The notes under the pieces are model-generated. The model was not told the origin of the DNA, made no database searches, and was given only the letters and a program-made list of their open reading frames with translations. A stretch of DNA of 64,000 nucleotides from Cynocephalus volans (taxonomy: Eukaryota; Chordata; Mammalia; Dermoptera; Cynocephalidae), in assembly GCF_027409185.1 (NCBI RefSeq), contig NC_084463.1, forward strand, positions 50,214,907 to 50,278,906. The letters run 5' to 3'. The first letter of the stretch is position 1, and the number at the start of each line of letters is the position of its first letter. Shown in pieces: positions 1 through 12,074 of this stretch. Made by a program: the position numbers and the translations under genes.

Positions 1-96
1 TATTGGGCCAAGGAGGGGTATTGGAAGCTAGGAGGATCCCACAGATAGGAGGTGACATTTTTGGATTTCACAATTTTCTGCTTCAAGGCAGTCATA

Positions 97-1761
97 TTAT
101 TTTTTTATTTAAAAAAAAGTTTTTTAAAAATTTCATTAATATTATTTTTTTACATTCTATCTATGATGTTGTTGCAGAGCAGCTGGGAGGGAGAGGGAGA
201 GGGAAAAGGGGAAGGAAATGGGGTAGAGGGAGGAGGAAAGAGGAGGTAAGGGGGGGGGATTGAGGCCTGCAGCATCCTCCACGTACCCACAGGAGAGACT
301 GGGGGGCTTCCAGCAGTAGCTTGGTTATTGCCGGGCTGGGTGCAGATGTCAAGAGGGTGTGGCAATAGCCCTCTCCCCCCACCACTCCAGCTCAGGAAAC
401 TAGGGCCCTTCTTGCTGAAGCTTGCTGGTCATCACTGGGCTGGTTGAGCATGAGGGGGTGTGGTCGAGACCCTCAGTCCCCTACCACTCCGGCTCGCGAG
501 AGCCCGGTGTGCCTCCTGCAGTGGCTTGGTGGTTGTCACTGCACTGGTTGCTCATGTGGGGGGGCGTGGACAAGGCCCTCAGCCCCTAGCTGCCCTGGCT
601 TGGGTGAGGTTGGGGCACCTCCTGCAGCAGTTTGGTGGTCGTCGCTGGCATGGTTGCACTCGTCAGGGGTATGTGGCCTAGGCCATCGGTCCCCATCCTC
701 AGGACTGGTTGTGGGTGTGGGGGGGCATGGCTGAGGTCTCTCGCTCTTCCCCCTTCCTGGCTTGTTAGCCCAGGGGACTTCTGATCCTTCTAGGTGTTAC
801 AGGTGTTCTTTGGTGAAATGAGAACTTTACTGGTTATCAAATTTTGTCTCTGGTTGTGACAGAGACTTCGTTTTTTCTTTCAGTTCTGTGTTGGATTATT
901 TGCTGTTCCCACCACTTAAACTCTGCACTGTAACTAATTTGTTGTCCTTTGCTTACTTCTAAAATGGGGGAACTTCCTCTGGGGACCAGAACTTGAGCTG
1001 TGTAGTTGAACTAAATTGCTACTTTGCTGCTGGTTCCCTAGGGAAGGCTTTTTGTGCAGCTCAGGTTTTAATAGTTGACTTTATAGGTACTTCCAGATCT
1101 GGTGAAATCTGATGCACCTGGATTGTGTAGAAACACTGGTCTGGGCCTGAGTCTTCTCATCAAACTGCACCCCTTGTAATTCTATATTTCTGACCAGTCT
1201 CCTCTGAGTGGTCCTGCACTGATTGGGGGGCAGATCAGCTGTCCTTGCTGTGCCCCAGTGTTCTCCCGGTGGGCCCATCTCCCCACTGCCTGTGCTCCAA
1301 ACACTTCACATGGGACGGGCCATGCTCTGGTCCCTTGCGATGACTCACTGGCCTCTGAGTGGCTCTGTCTTCTCATTTGTTGTGGCTTCTGGCTCCGATG
1401 TGGGTCCATGGGAACACTCTTGGAGGTACTGCTGGCCTGGGGGCCACCAAGGCCCTCTTCTCCCCTGCCGCTTCCAAGCAACTTCATCTGAAGGGCACAG
1501 CCGCTGCTTTTTGCTGCTTCTGCTCCATGTGCTCAGCAGCTCCAGCCTTAAAGCAGCCATGGCATGAAATGTTGGGAGTGGTTTTTTCTTTCATTGTGGC
1601 TTCTCCCACCTTCCTGCACTCTGTAGGTCTCTCCTACTCTTCCCCTGAGCTCTAGCAGTCCCAGCCTGGCTGTTGTTGCTTTTTAATAGTTTTAAATTGG
1701 TGCATTTGTGGGAGAGAATGACACTGGGGATGGTCTATTCCACCATCTTGGCCAGAAGCCT
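97..1761 (-). mobile_element. Composite non-autonomous retroelement, SVA-like, full-length copy with target-site duplication
   Basis: Read on the minus strand, the element starts near 1761 with a sequence close to a LINE-1 5' end (ggccaagatggtggaatag). About 1 kb of L1-5'UTR-like sequence follows, then 4-5 tandem units of about 105 bp (735 down to 250), a pyrimidine-rich tract (about 250-180) and an A-rich tail (about 175-97). The flanks repeat imperfectly: aaggcagtcat at 85-95 and aaggcaatcat at 1762-1772. This is the expected mark of L1-mediated insertion. No ORF1, ORF2 or L1 3'UTR lies between the two ends, so the element is complete but codes for nothing I recognise. The copy at 61925-62150 shares the last ~200 bp and ends at the same place before its own tail. 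It may instead be an internally deleted LINE-1; the shared 3' end argues for a family. Confidence 0.65.
250..735 (-). repeat. Tandem ~105-bp degenerate units inside the composite element
   Basis: About four and a half diverged units lie at roughly 735-675 (partial), 675-566, 566-462, 462-360 and 360-250. Each carries, in minus-strand sense, a block like ccaagccactgcaggagg and a later block like gagggtctcgaccac. Between the blocks the units differ at many sites, so the array is old or was assembled from diverged units. It occupies the place a VNTR has in SVA-type elements. CpG and G/C content is higher than in the flanks. Confidence 0.6.
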
Positions 1762-1773
1762 AAGGCAATCATT

Positions 1774-2819
1774 TTAAATGCATGTGCTGTTCATGTTCAC
1801 AACAAGGATGTATTTAGTTGTTTACCTGATATACTTGTGAGTAGATTTAGATAGCCTGCTATTGTTATTAGAAGAGGATGTATCCAGACTATTTTGAACA
1901 GGCAGCAAACCCATAGGCCTCCAACAACTTTCCTTTATAGAAACCAAGTCTCTGAGGCTCATCCTCACCTTGATCCTAGAGAATAAGAAAGAAAGAAACT
2001 CAAAGAGAACTATATCCTAGTAGAAAAAAATATCAATATAGATCTACTTGTCACATAATGCAAGGCCTTGGGGATCATCATTGTTCAGAATTCCAAATGA
2101 GCAAACAGGTGTGTGATTTCCTTTAGAGGTAGAAGGACCTGAACTTGGTGAAACCTGCATGGGAAGTAATTTCATAAAGTCACTAAACAGACATCATTAT
2201 CACCAGCTCACAGGTGGTGGAGGAAAAACTAATCTCTTTCTGAGTTCTCTTGTTTAATCTTTCTATTTTAATTACTTGTGTAAGGAACAAAAGAGGAATC
2301 ATCTTTGGTAATAAAGCCTGGGTAATACCTTTAAAAATGACAACTCTGAAGGGCTGCTATCCATTTCCTTTTCTTGATTTAAAAAATTTGGTTACAGATG
2401 CAGTTTATGAACACAAATAATTTTAGTTTTCATTTGCTAATTTGTTAATCCACTTACTTTTTGATCATTTAATTAATAAGTGCTATTTTCATGAAACTTT
2501 ACTGAACCACTTCTGTACTGTCTCTATTCACTTTGAAATATTTTTCCAAAAAAAATATTGAGCATTACCACAGTTTATGTAAAAATTTTACATTGAAGCC
2601 TTAGTATGTAGAATACAGAGCACAAGCATTCCCCTTCAATATGTCTGTCTGTCTATCTGTGTATCTATGTATCTAGATGCTAAGAGATAATTCCTTTGGT
2701 GGGCAAAATGCTTATACACAAAATTATTTTTATTCATTTTACCCCATTATATTGATCTTAAAAAGTGCTATTTTCTTCTTATATATTGGTGGCACTAAAT
2801 TAGTACTTCAATAGAAATA
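1774..2819. other. No gene seen; AT-rich single-copy-looking sequence
   Basis: No open frame of note. A short, imperfect tgtc/tatc microsatellite lies near 2641-2677. I see no recognisable repeat family in the rest. Confidence 0.5.
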
Positions 2820-3518
2820 TGTTTAACTTGTAGAGAGCCTTTGTCATGAACGAGTGTTAAATTTTGTTAAATGCTTTTTCAGCATCTATAGAGATGAGCA
2901 TATGGTCCTTGTGTTTTACTTTATTGATATGGTGTATCACATTTATTGATTTGCATATGTTGAACCAACCTTGCATCCCTGGGATCAATCCCAGTTGATA
3001 ATCATGTATAATTTTGCATATGTGTTGCTGTATTCTGTTAGCTTGTATTTTATTGAGGATTTTTGCATCTAAATTCATCAAGAATATTGGCTTCTAGTTT
3101 TTTGTTGTTGTTGTATCTTTACCTGGTTTTGGTATCGGGGTGATGTTTGCTTCATAGAATAAGTTTGGGAGAATTGCCTCTGTTTGAATCTTTTGGAATA
3201 GTTTGTGAAGAATTGGTGTCAATTCTTCTTTGAATGTTTGGTAGAATTCTGCTGTGAACCCATCTGGTCCTGGGCTTTTCTTTGTTGGGAGCCTTCTGAT
3301 AACAGCTTCAATCACTTTTATTGTTATTGGTCTGTTCAGTTTTCTACATCATCTTGGCTCACTTTTAGTAGTTTGTGTGTGTCCAGAAATTTATCCATTT
3401 CCTCCAGATTTTCAAATTTGTTGGTATATAGTTGTTTATAGTAGTCTCTAATGATTTCTTGTATCTCTGATGTATCAGTTGTAATATCACCTTTTTCTTA
3501 TCTAATATTTGTTATGTG
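2820..3518 (-). mobile_element. LINE-1 copy A, inverted 5' segment (ORF2 RT region)
   Basis: The minus strand encodes LINE-1 ORF2 reverse-transcriptase sequence with [20 protein letters not shown] and later [12 protein letters not shown]. It is broken by stops and frameshifts. The orientation flips at about 3519, where the same ORF2 resumes on the plus strand with IILNGQKL after a gap of only about 60 nt of the usual sequence. An inverted 5' part joined to a forward 3' part with a small deletion is the classic twin-priming product. The piece is a dead fragment. Confidence 0.9.
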
Positions 3519-5181
3519 TAGATATCATCCTTAATGGGCAGAAGCTGAAAGTTTTCCCTTTAAGAACAGGAACTAGACAAGGTTGCCCACTCTCACCACT
3601 CCTATTCAACATAGTGTTGGAAGTGCTACACAGAGCAATCAGAGAAGAGAAGGAAATAAAAAGCACCTAGATTGGAAAAGATGAAGTCAAACTGTCCATG
3701 TTTGCAGATGACATGTATGACATGTCCTATATATCGAATAGCCTAAAGCCTCTACATAAAAACTCTTGGAGTTGATAAATGATTTCAGCACAGTAGCAGG
3801 ATACAAAATCAACACACAAAAATCAGTAGCATTTCTATTCTCCAGTAGTGAACACTCAGAAAGAGAAATCAAGAAAGCTTGCCCATTTACAATAGCCACC
3901 AAAAGAATAAAATACTTAGGAATAGAGTTAACCAAGGATGTGAAAAATCTCCATAATGAGAACTACAAACCACTGTTGAGAGAAATTAAAGAAGATAAAT
4001 GAAGATGGAAAGATACCCCATGCTCTTGGATTGGAAGAATCAACATAGCGAAAATGTCCATACTACCCAAAGTGATCTACAAATTCAATGCAATCCCCAT
4101 CAAAATTCCAATGACATTTTTCTCAGAAATGGATACAACTATCCAGAAATTTATATGGAGTAACAAAAGACCACACATAGCTAATGCAATTCTGAGCCAA
4201 AAACATAAAGCTGGAGGCACAACAGTACCTGACTTTAAACTATACTACAAAGCTATAATAACCAAAACAGCATGGTACTGGCATAAAAACAGAAATACTC
4301 ATCAATAGAATAGTATAGAGAATCCAGAAATCAACCCACTCACTTACAGCAATCTGATCATTGACAAAGGCACCAAGCCTATACATTGGAGAAGAGACTG
4401 CCTCTTCAGCAAATGATGCTGGGATAACTGGATATCCATATGCAGGAGAATGAAACTAGACCCATACCTCTCACCATATACCAAAATCAACTCAAAATGG
4501 TTTAAAGAATTAAATATACACCCTGAAACAATAAAACTTTGTAAAGACAACATAGGAGAAACACTCCAGGAAGTGGACTGGGCACAGACTTCATGAATAC
4601 AACCCCAAAAGCATGGGCAACCAAAGGAAAAATGAACAAATGGGATTATATAAAACTAAAAAGTTTCTGCACAGCAAAAGAACCAATTAACAGAGTTAAA
4701 AGACAGCCAAGAGAGTGGGAGAAAATATTTGCAAAATATACATCTGGCAAAGCATTAATATCCAGAATATACAAGGAACTGAAACAACTTTACAACAACA
4801 ACAACAAAACCCCCCAAATAACCCAATTAAAAAATGGGCAAAAGAGCTAAATAGACATTTCTCAAAGGAAGATATACAAATGGCCAACAGACACATGAAA
4901 AAATGCTCAACATCACTCAGCATTCGGGAAATGCCAATCAAAACCACACTGAGATACCAGCTCACCCCTGTTTGGTTCTAATATCCAAAAGACTGAGAAT
5001 GATAAATGCTGGCGCGGTTGTGGAGAAAAAGGAACTCTCTTAAACTGTTTGTGGGACTGCAAAATGGTGTAGCCTCTATGGAAAATGGTATGGAGGTTCC
5101 TCAAACAATTGCAGATAGATCTACCATATGATCCAGCTATGCCACTGCTGGGAATATAATCAGAGGAATGGAAATCATCAA
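3519..5181 (+). mobile_element. LINE-1 copy A, forward 3' segment (ORF2 RT to C-terminus)
   Basis: This continues ORF2 with [16 protein letters not shown], the catalytic FADDM at about 3702, and the C-terminal region at 4500-5180. Frames shift repeatedly and stops occur (for example after KEDK near 4002), so it is inactive. It ends abruptly at 5181 within ORF2, without a 3'UTR or poly(A), where copy B begins. Confidence 0.9.
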
Positions 5182-8100
5182 TCATAAATATGTATGCACC
5201 CAATACTGGAGCACCTGGATATATAAAGCACACATTCTTACACCTAAAGAAAGAAATAGGCCCTAATACATTAATAGTGAGTCATCTTAACACCCCTCTC
5301 TCAGTATGGTATAGATCTTCCAGGCAACAAGTCAACAAAGAGACACAGGATTTAATCTACACCTTAGACCAACTGGCCTCGCAAATATATACAGAACATT
5401 TCACCCAGGAACTAAAGAATATACTTTCTTTTCATCAGCTCATGGAACATTCTCTGGGATAGAACTTGTATTAGGTCACAAATCTAGTTTCAGCAATCTT
5501 AAAAATATTGAAATCATTCCAAATATCTTTTCAGACCACAATAGACAAAAATTGGAAATTAATAACAAGCAAAACTCTGGAAAATGTACAAATACATGGA
5601 AACTAAATAATAGGCTCCTGATTAACCAATGGGTCCAAAAAGAAATTAAAAGGAAATCAAAAACATTTCTAGAAACTAATGAAAATAAAGATACATCATA
5701 CCAAAACCTGTGGGATACTGCAAAAGCAGTACTAAGAGGCAAATTTATTGCAATAAATGTTTACATCAAAAGAACAGAAAGACTTCAAATAGATGACCTA
5801 ACACTACACCTCAAAGAACTTGAAAAACAACAACAATCCAAACCTAAAGGTAGCAGATGGAAAGAAATTAAGAACAGAGCAGAACTCAATGAGATAAAGA
5901 CCCCCCAAAACAATAAAGATCAACAAAACAAAAAGTTGGTTTTTCAAGAAGATAAATGAAATAGACAAACCGTTACCTAGCTTAACAGAAAAAGAAGACA
6001 GAAGACCTAAATTACAGAAATCAGAAATGAAAAGGGAGCCATAACAACCAATACTACAGAAATACAAACAATCATTACAGACTATTATAAACAACTGTAT
6101 GACAACAAATGTGAAAATCTGGAGGGTATGGATAAGTTTCTAGACACATACAAATGACCAAGACTGAACCAAGAAGAGACAGAAAACCTGAACAGACCAA
6201 TAATAAGCAATAAGATTGAAGAAGTAATTAGCAATCTTCCAATGGGGAAAAGTCCAGGTCCAGATGGCTTAACAGCTGAATTCTATCAAACTTTTAAAGA
6301 GAAGTTAATGCCAATTCTCCTTAAACTATTCCAAACAATTAAAACAGAAGCTACTCTCCCAAACTCATTCCACAAGGCCAACATAACTCTGATACCAAAA
6401 ACAGTTAAAGACACAGTAAAAAAAAGAAAATTACAGGCCAATGTCCTTGAAGAACACTGAAGCAAATATCTAGAACAAAATATTAGCAATCAGAATACAG
6501 CAACACATTAAAAAAATATATACACTATGATTAAGTGGGATTCATCCCAGGCATGCAAGGATGGTTCGGCACATTAAAGTCAACAAACGTGATACATCAC
6601 ATCCACAAACTCAGGGACAAAGAACATATGATTATCTCAATAGATGCTGAAAAGCCACTTGAGAAAATTCAACATCGCTTCATGATAAAGACTCTCAACA
6701 AATTAGGTAGAAAAGAAAAGTATCTCAACACAATAAAAGCCATTTATGACAAGCCCACCACCGGTATCATTCTGAATGGGGAAAAACTGAGGACCTTTCC
6801 CTTAAGAACAGGAACAAGACAAGGATGCCCACTCTCACCACTTCTGTTTAAAATAGTACTGGAGGTAATAGACAGAACAATCAGGCAAGAGAAAGAAATA
6901 AAGGGAATCCAGATTGGAAAAGATGAAGTCAAACTGTCTCTATTTGCAGATGACATGATACTATATATACAAAAACCTAAAGACTCTATCAAAAAACTCC
7001 TAGAGCTCTTTAATGACTTCAGCGATGTTGCAGGATACAAAATAAATGCCCAAAATTTAGTTGCATTTATATACTCAAATAATGAACTAACAGAAAGAGG
7101 AACAAAGAAAGTAAGCCCATTTACAATTGTCACAAACAAATAAAATACCTGGGGATCTATTTAACCAAGGAGGTGAAAGACCTCTACTATGAGAACTACA
7201 AACCACTTCTGAAAGAAATTAAAGTAGATACAAAAAAATGAAAAGATATTCCATGTCCTTGGATTGGAAGAATTAACATTGTGAAGATGTCTATACAACC
7301 CAAAGCAATCTACAGATTCAATGCAATCCCTATCAAAATACCAATAACATTCTTCACAGAAATGGAAAAAACAATCTTACCCTTCATACAGAACAACAAA
7401 AGACCCCAAATAGCTAAAGCAATCCTGAGAAAAAAATAAATAAAGCCAGAGGCATAACACTACCTGACTTCAAATTATACTACAAAGCTTTTGTAAACAA
7501 AACAGCATGGTATTAGTTTTAAAACAGACATTCAGACCAGTGGAGTAGAACTGAGAATCCAGAAATCACCCCTCAGGCTTACAGCCAAGTGATATTGGAC
7601 AAAGGCAACAAAAATCTACATTGGGGAAAAGACTGCCTCTTTGACAAGTGGTGCTGGGAAAACTGGATATCCATATGCAGAAGAGTGAAACTAGATATGC
7701 ATCTCTCAGCATACACTAAAATTAACTCAAAATGAATAAGGCCTGAAACTGTAAAATTACTAAGGGAAAATATAGGTGAAACACTTCAGCAACTAAATCT
7801 GGGCACATACATTATGAACATGAGCCTGAAAGCACAAGCAAAAATAAACAAATGGGACTATACTAAACTAAAAACATCTGCACAGCAAAGGAAACAATCA
7901 ACAGAGTGAAACAAAAACCTACAGAGTGGGAGAAAATTTTTGCTAACTATGCATCTGACAAGGGATTAATATCCATAATATACAAGGAACTCAAATAGTT
8001 ATACAGTAAATACCAAATAACCCAATTTAAAAAATGGGCAAAGGAGCTGAATAGACATTTTTTAAATGAGGACATACAAATGGCCAACAGGTACATGAAA

Positions 8101-8935
8101 AAATGCTCAACATCACTAGTCATCAGGGAAATGCAAATTAAAACTACATTGAGATACCATCTCACCCCAGTTAGACTGGCTATAATCAAAAAGATGGTGA
8201 AGAACAAATGCTGGTGAGGGTGTGGAGAAAAGGGAACACTCCTACACTGTTGGTGGGACTGTAAATTAGTACAACCACTATGGAAAACAGTATGGAGTTT
8301 TTTCAAACAACTACAGATAGATCTTCCATATGATCCAACAATCCCACTTCTGGGTATATACCCAGAGGAATGGAAATCATCATGTCAAAGGAATACCTGC
8401 ACTCCCATTTTCATCACAGCTTTGTTTATAATTGCCAACACATGGAACCAACCCAAATGTCCATCAATGAATGACTGGATAAAAAAAAATTGTAGCATAT
8501 ATACATCATGGGATATTGCTCTGCTGTAAAAAAGAATGAAATACTCCCATTTGCAACAGTGTGGATGAGCCTGGAAAAACTCATGTTGAGTGACATAAGC
8601 AAAACACAGAGGGATAAATACCACATGTACTCACTCATATGTGGGAGCTAAGAGAGAAAGAAGGAAGGAAAGAAAGACCAAAGTAGTGCTTTGGACTTGC
8701 AGAGGGAGAGAACATTCCCTGGGCTACAAAGTGGTGTGAGGGGGAAAAGGGGAGGGGGAGGGAGGTTGGGTATAATTGGGTTGGGTACAGGGGGTAGAAA
8801 TGCAATTTGGGGCAGTGGGTATGCTGCCATTATGAACCTGACCCTCCCATCATGGGCATGAGAGGTGACAATCAGCTTTTCATCTCATGAATATTCATAA
8901 CCAATAAAAAAAGAAAAAAACCAAATAAAGCCTGG
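5182..8935 (+). mobile_element. LINE-1 copy B, 5'-truncated: endonuclease part, RT, C-terminus and 3'UTR
   Basis: The copy begins inside the endonuclease domain (MYAPNTGAPGYIKHTF at 5190). It runs through the RT leader at 5552-5959, [19 protein letters not shown] near 6248, and the longest intact stretch at 6535-7143, which has [16 protein letters not shown] and FADDMI at 6943-6960. The C-terminal region follows to about 8640. The 3'UTR has a guanine-rich tract and ends in an A-rich tail after aataaaaaaag near 8905. Several stops and frameshifts interrupt ORF2, so it is inactive. The element lies head-to-tail with copy A, and no remainder of copy A is seen after the tail. Confidence 0.9.
8735..8815 (+). 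other. G-rich tract of the LINE-1 3'UTR
   Basis: Runs such as gggggaaaaggggaggggg give several closely spaced G-runs on the plus strand. Such purine tracts are a known feature of mammalian LINE-1 3'UTRs and can form G-quadruplexes. Confidence 0.6.
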
Positions 8936-11168
8936 CACATAGTAAATACTGAAAAAGAGATCATTGAGACCATCTATAGGTTAGTCAATGTGCAAAGAAA
9001 ACTTGAGACCTTTCTGATCCATTAAAATATTTAAAATTTAAAAGCACATTTTTCCTCTCACTGTTAAGAAGTGATGACTATGGACTCCACAAACTGAGGA
9101 TGAAGACCTGAGCACTCACAAAAGACAGAGCATACAGGACAAGTTCATTGTCATTACACAGAGTTTTACCTTAGGCAATTATTAATATTTTAAATCCCTA
9201 CATATATGAACAATCATGGATAATGTTGAGGAAAATAACAACATTATATCTACCAGGAAGAAAAAATTTATAATGTGTTTGGGCTTAAATCAGGTGTCAT
9301 AAATAAAAAGCAGGACTATGATGAAATGAAGAAGCTCTTTATAAGAAATCAAGGGCTATTCTGTATAAGAGAAATACGTTTTTCAAAGTAATGATATTTG
9401 GCAAAGTCTATTTCCACATCTTTATAGTAATATCTATTTAGTTCTGAATTATTTCTAATAATATCATTTGTACAGTGATATTTTTGCTGTTTGATTTAGA
9501 TTTAAGTATGTAACCTATATGATAAAATAATATTTTGTTTTATTTTATTTTTATATTAATCAAAAGTGTCATTTTCCTCATGAATTATACCACATTCTAT
9601 TAGCAGCATTTTATAGCCTATAGCTGGACATCAGCTGCATAAAAAAGATTATGAGAATTGCAGATGACAATAGGTGAGGGAGGGTTGATTAATTTAGTGG
9701 CAATAGTTGGTAACCTGAGAGACATGGGTGGCAATTTCAGGAAAAGAATACCCCTTTCCCAAGAAAATTAGTTTCATGAGAAAAACCTTTATAAAACATG
9801 AAAATGCCAAATAAATAAATATGATAAGCACCACACACCTCTGATGTTGCTGGATTACTTGTAGCGTATTTTTCTTTAGCATGTGAATTTAGCGTGTGCT
9901 GCAGCTGCATGCACAGTGCTTGCTGATAAGGGTATTGCTGGTTTCATGACATTTACTTCTCAGCTCTCCTAGGGAAAGTCATAGGCAAAGAAAGTGTCAC
10001 TGCAGAAGTAGCATAGAGTGAAACACTGCAAGGTTTTGATCAAAAAGTCTAAAAATGAATAAACAACTAAACGTTCTGTTTCCTGTGTGTTTTTCCAACC
10101 ACCACAACCAAGAGGATACCAAAAAAGTATAGCACTCTTTTTTGTAAAGGCTGCATGTTTTATTTTTTACCACAAGCACCATTTATCATAGTAATAAGAT
10201 GAGTCACATCAAATCTGGATGCACTGGTATGTAGAGATATCTCCAGTTTGGAAATTAGAATTTGGAGAAATTTATTCTTTGTTTTCCACATACACTGATT
10301 AGTAATAATCAAGTTCCCTCCCATTGGAGATAGTTCTCCCTAAATATGTACATGAACTTTCAACTTTTAACATTATTATTATTATTATTTCTCTAGAAAA
10401 CATAACATGTTCTAATGTTCAGAGACAGAAGCTTCCACTGTTTTGCCACAAGGGCTTGATGTCCTCAGCTTCACAGACGGACAGTAACTATTATCATCGT
10501 ATTTTTTTCTTTCTGTTTTCAAACTATTCTGATTCCATTCTATCTTACATTTTCAAAAATATGGAATTCAAACATGTTCTCGTGGCTTTCAAAAATAAAA
10601 TTTTCGTGTGCTTGTCACATTCGTGTCTATATGCTTTAATTAGCAAGCAACAAATTGTAACTTTTGGAGGAAACAGAAGGGAAACAATTTAGATGATTTT
10701 TAAAATATAATAAGATGATGCTATTCTTTTAAATTTGACAAAATATTATTTTTCATCATTAACTATCTCAACCAAACTAATACATGGAAAACTTTTTAAG
10801 TTTTTTTTAATTTGGAAAACATAAAATAATAAGCCTAAATTTATTTTAAGAAGGTATTTGAAATTATGCCAAATATTAATAGCTGCCATTTATGTATGGT
10901 GGTTTTTAACTCTCCACATATTTGGTGAATGACATAAAGTGACATCTTCAGATACATATTTAGTAGCCAGAAAAAATTTTATCTAATAACAACTACTATG
11001 GAATAATAGAAGAAAAAGACCTTGACAGTCATCTTCTTAAATGTGATTAATATAAAATATTGATAATACCCTATGCTTTATGACATTATAATTTTAATGA
11101 ATTCTAAAATAAATATAATGAAGTGACTACAAACTTAAATTTTAAAAGTGTGACTATGTTGTTCTGAA
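8936..11168. other. No gene seen; AT-rich intergenic sequence
   Basis: A short MIR-like tail (agcctggcacatagtaaata) sits at 8929-8950, and an ATT run lies near 10372-10389. The rest shows no family or exon that I recognise. Confidence 0.5.
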
Positions 11169-11582
11169 CTAATTTAGGGGGGCCAGGACATCCTCACTTG
11201 GTGCTGGTGCTGTGGTGATGCCCTCAGGCGCAGGTGCTTGGCCATCTCTCCTGCAACACCAGGGGCACAGCCATCTGCAGCACGCTGGACGTGATGGTCC
11301 AGCGCTTGTTGTTGGGTACCAGGCTGGGGGTCACCCAAGTGATGTGCCCAAGATGTTGCTGACATAGGTCATGATGCCCAAGACCTTGCAGAAGATGCTG
11401 GTTTGGGGTGCATCTGCTTCAGTACCTGGTAGAGTTAGGTGGAGCAGCTCTCTCGGTGGAGATTCCTGTGCCTCCTGCCTTTCTTCTTCTGACTCTTGGT
11501 GGTGGCTTCTTACAACTTTTCTTGGGAATGATGTCCTCTTGAAGGTGGGATCTGGAATGATGACCACACTGTTGCTTGCCAT
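11169..11582 (-). pseudogene. Histone H2B-like variant pseudogene
   Basis: From an ATG at 11580-11582 the minus strand reads a long basic tail (MASNSVVIIPDPTFKR...), then an H2B fold in pieces. ESCST-stop-LYQVLKQMHPK lies near 11440-11385, TSIFCKVLGIMTYVSNILG in the next frame, NNKRWTITSSVLQMAVPL near 11310-11255, then AGEMAKHL. The last part reads EGITTAPAPSEDVLAPLN-stop, ending at 11169-11171. The order matches H2B: YKVLKQVHP, the SKAMGIMNSFVNDI helix, NKRSTITSREIQ and GELAKHAVSEGT. At least one stop and two or three frameshifts break it. The tail of about 50 residues is longer than that of canonical H2B and recalls testis H2B variants such as H2B.W; subtype is inference. The gene keeps upstream promoter elements, so it is a gene copy and not an mRNA-derived retrocopy. 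Confidence 0.75.
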
Positions 11583-11621
11583 CGAGGGCCAGAGAGGCAG
11601 CACAAAGGAGGTGGGGTGGGG

Positions 11622-11729
11622 TATTTATAGGCCTGGAGTTGGAAGCTTCCCAAGTAGGTGATGTGTGATTGGATGAGGACTGTGAGCATATGCAAATGAG
11701 GCAATTCTGGCATGCTTGACAGAGCCAAT
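11622..11729. promoter_or_regulatory. Shared histone-type promoter region between the H2B-like and H2A-like copies
   Basis: For the minus-strand H2B-like gene there is a TATA box (ctataaata, complement of 11622-11630) about 40 bp before its ATG. A CCAAT box is the complement of 11668-11672, and a perfect octamer ATGCAAAT lies at 11690-11697. A CCAAT box reading toward the H2A-like copy lies at 11725-11729. Octamer plus CCAAT plus TATA in a short gap between divergent H2A and H2B is the normal plan of replication-dependent histone gene pairs. Confidence 0.65.
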
Positions 11730-11833
11730 GGCAGATGGGCCCAGTACCTCTCTCAATGGCCACTGGTTGGTTGTTCTTTGCCAGTTGTTTCTCTGGTGTC
11801 CATGTAGATATGAGAGGCAGAGTGTCGAGACAC

Positions 11834-12052
11834 ATGAGTGACAAATCAGGGGGTCCACTTGCTCCCAGAAGGGTTGTGCAGTTCCTGCATCTGAGGGTGC
11901 CGTGGGCACCTGATGATGTCACGGTGGGGTTGGACATCCACCAGGATGGGGACCTGCTGCAATAAGTGACTGTGGCCCTGGCTATGGAAGCTGTCACCTC
12001 AACCCAGGGTGAGGACCACCTCCAAGTGGTGCAGTGTAAGGAGGGTGACTGA
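11834..12052 (+). pseudogene. Histone H2A-like pseudogene with the central fold deleted
   Basis: From ATG at 11834 the frame reads MSDKSGGPLAPRRVVQFLHL followed by RV, which lines up with the H2A start (MSGRGKQGG) and the RAGLQFPVGRV segment. After a gap lacking most of the fold it reads VGLDIHQDGDLL, a stop at 11963-11965, then VTVALAMEAV in the same frame. That resembles the H2A C-terminal stretch [20 protein letters not shown]. The length is about half of a normal H2A. A degenerate histone stem-loop lies 23 nt after the last in-frame stop (12050-12052), and a divergent H2B-like gene shares the promoter. Context carries much of the call, because single-segment identity is weak. It could be a remnant of one of the short testis H2A variants. 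Confidence 0.5.
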
Positions 12053-12074
12053 GCACAGGGCCAGTCATTGAAAA

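Noticed and set aside
250..735. CRISPR-like array of repeats
   Set aside because: The units are diverged direct repeats without unique spacers, in a mammalian retroelement.
6535..7143. Intact reverse-transcriptase gene
   Set aside because: An open 202-codon stretch inside a LINE-1 whose ORF2 is broken on both sides.
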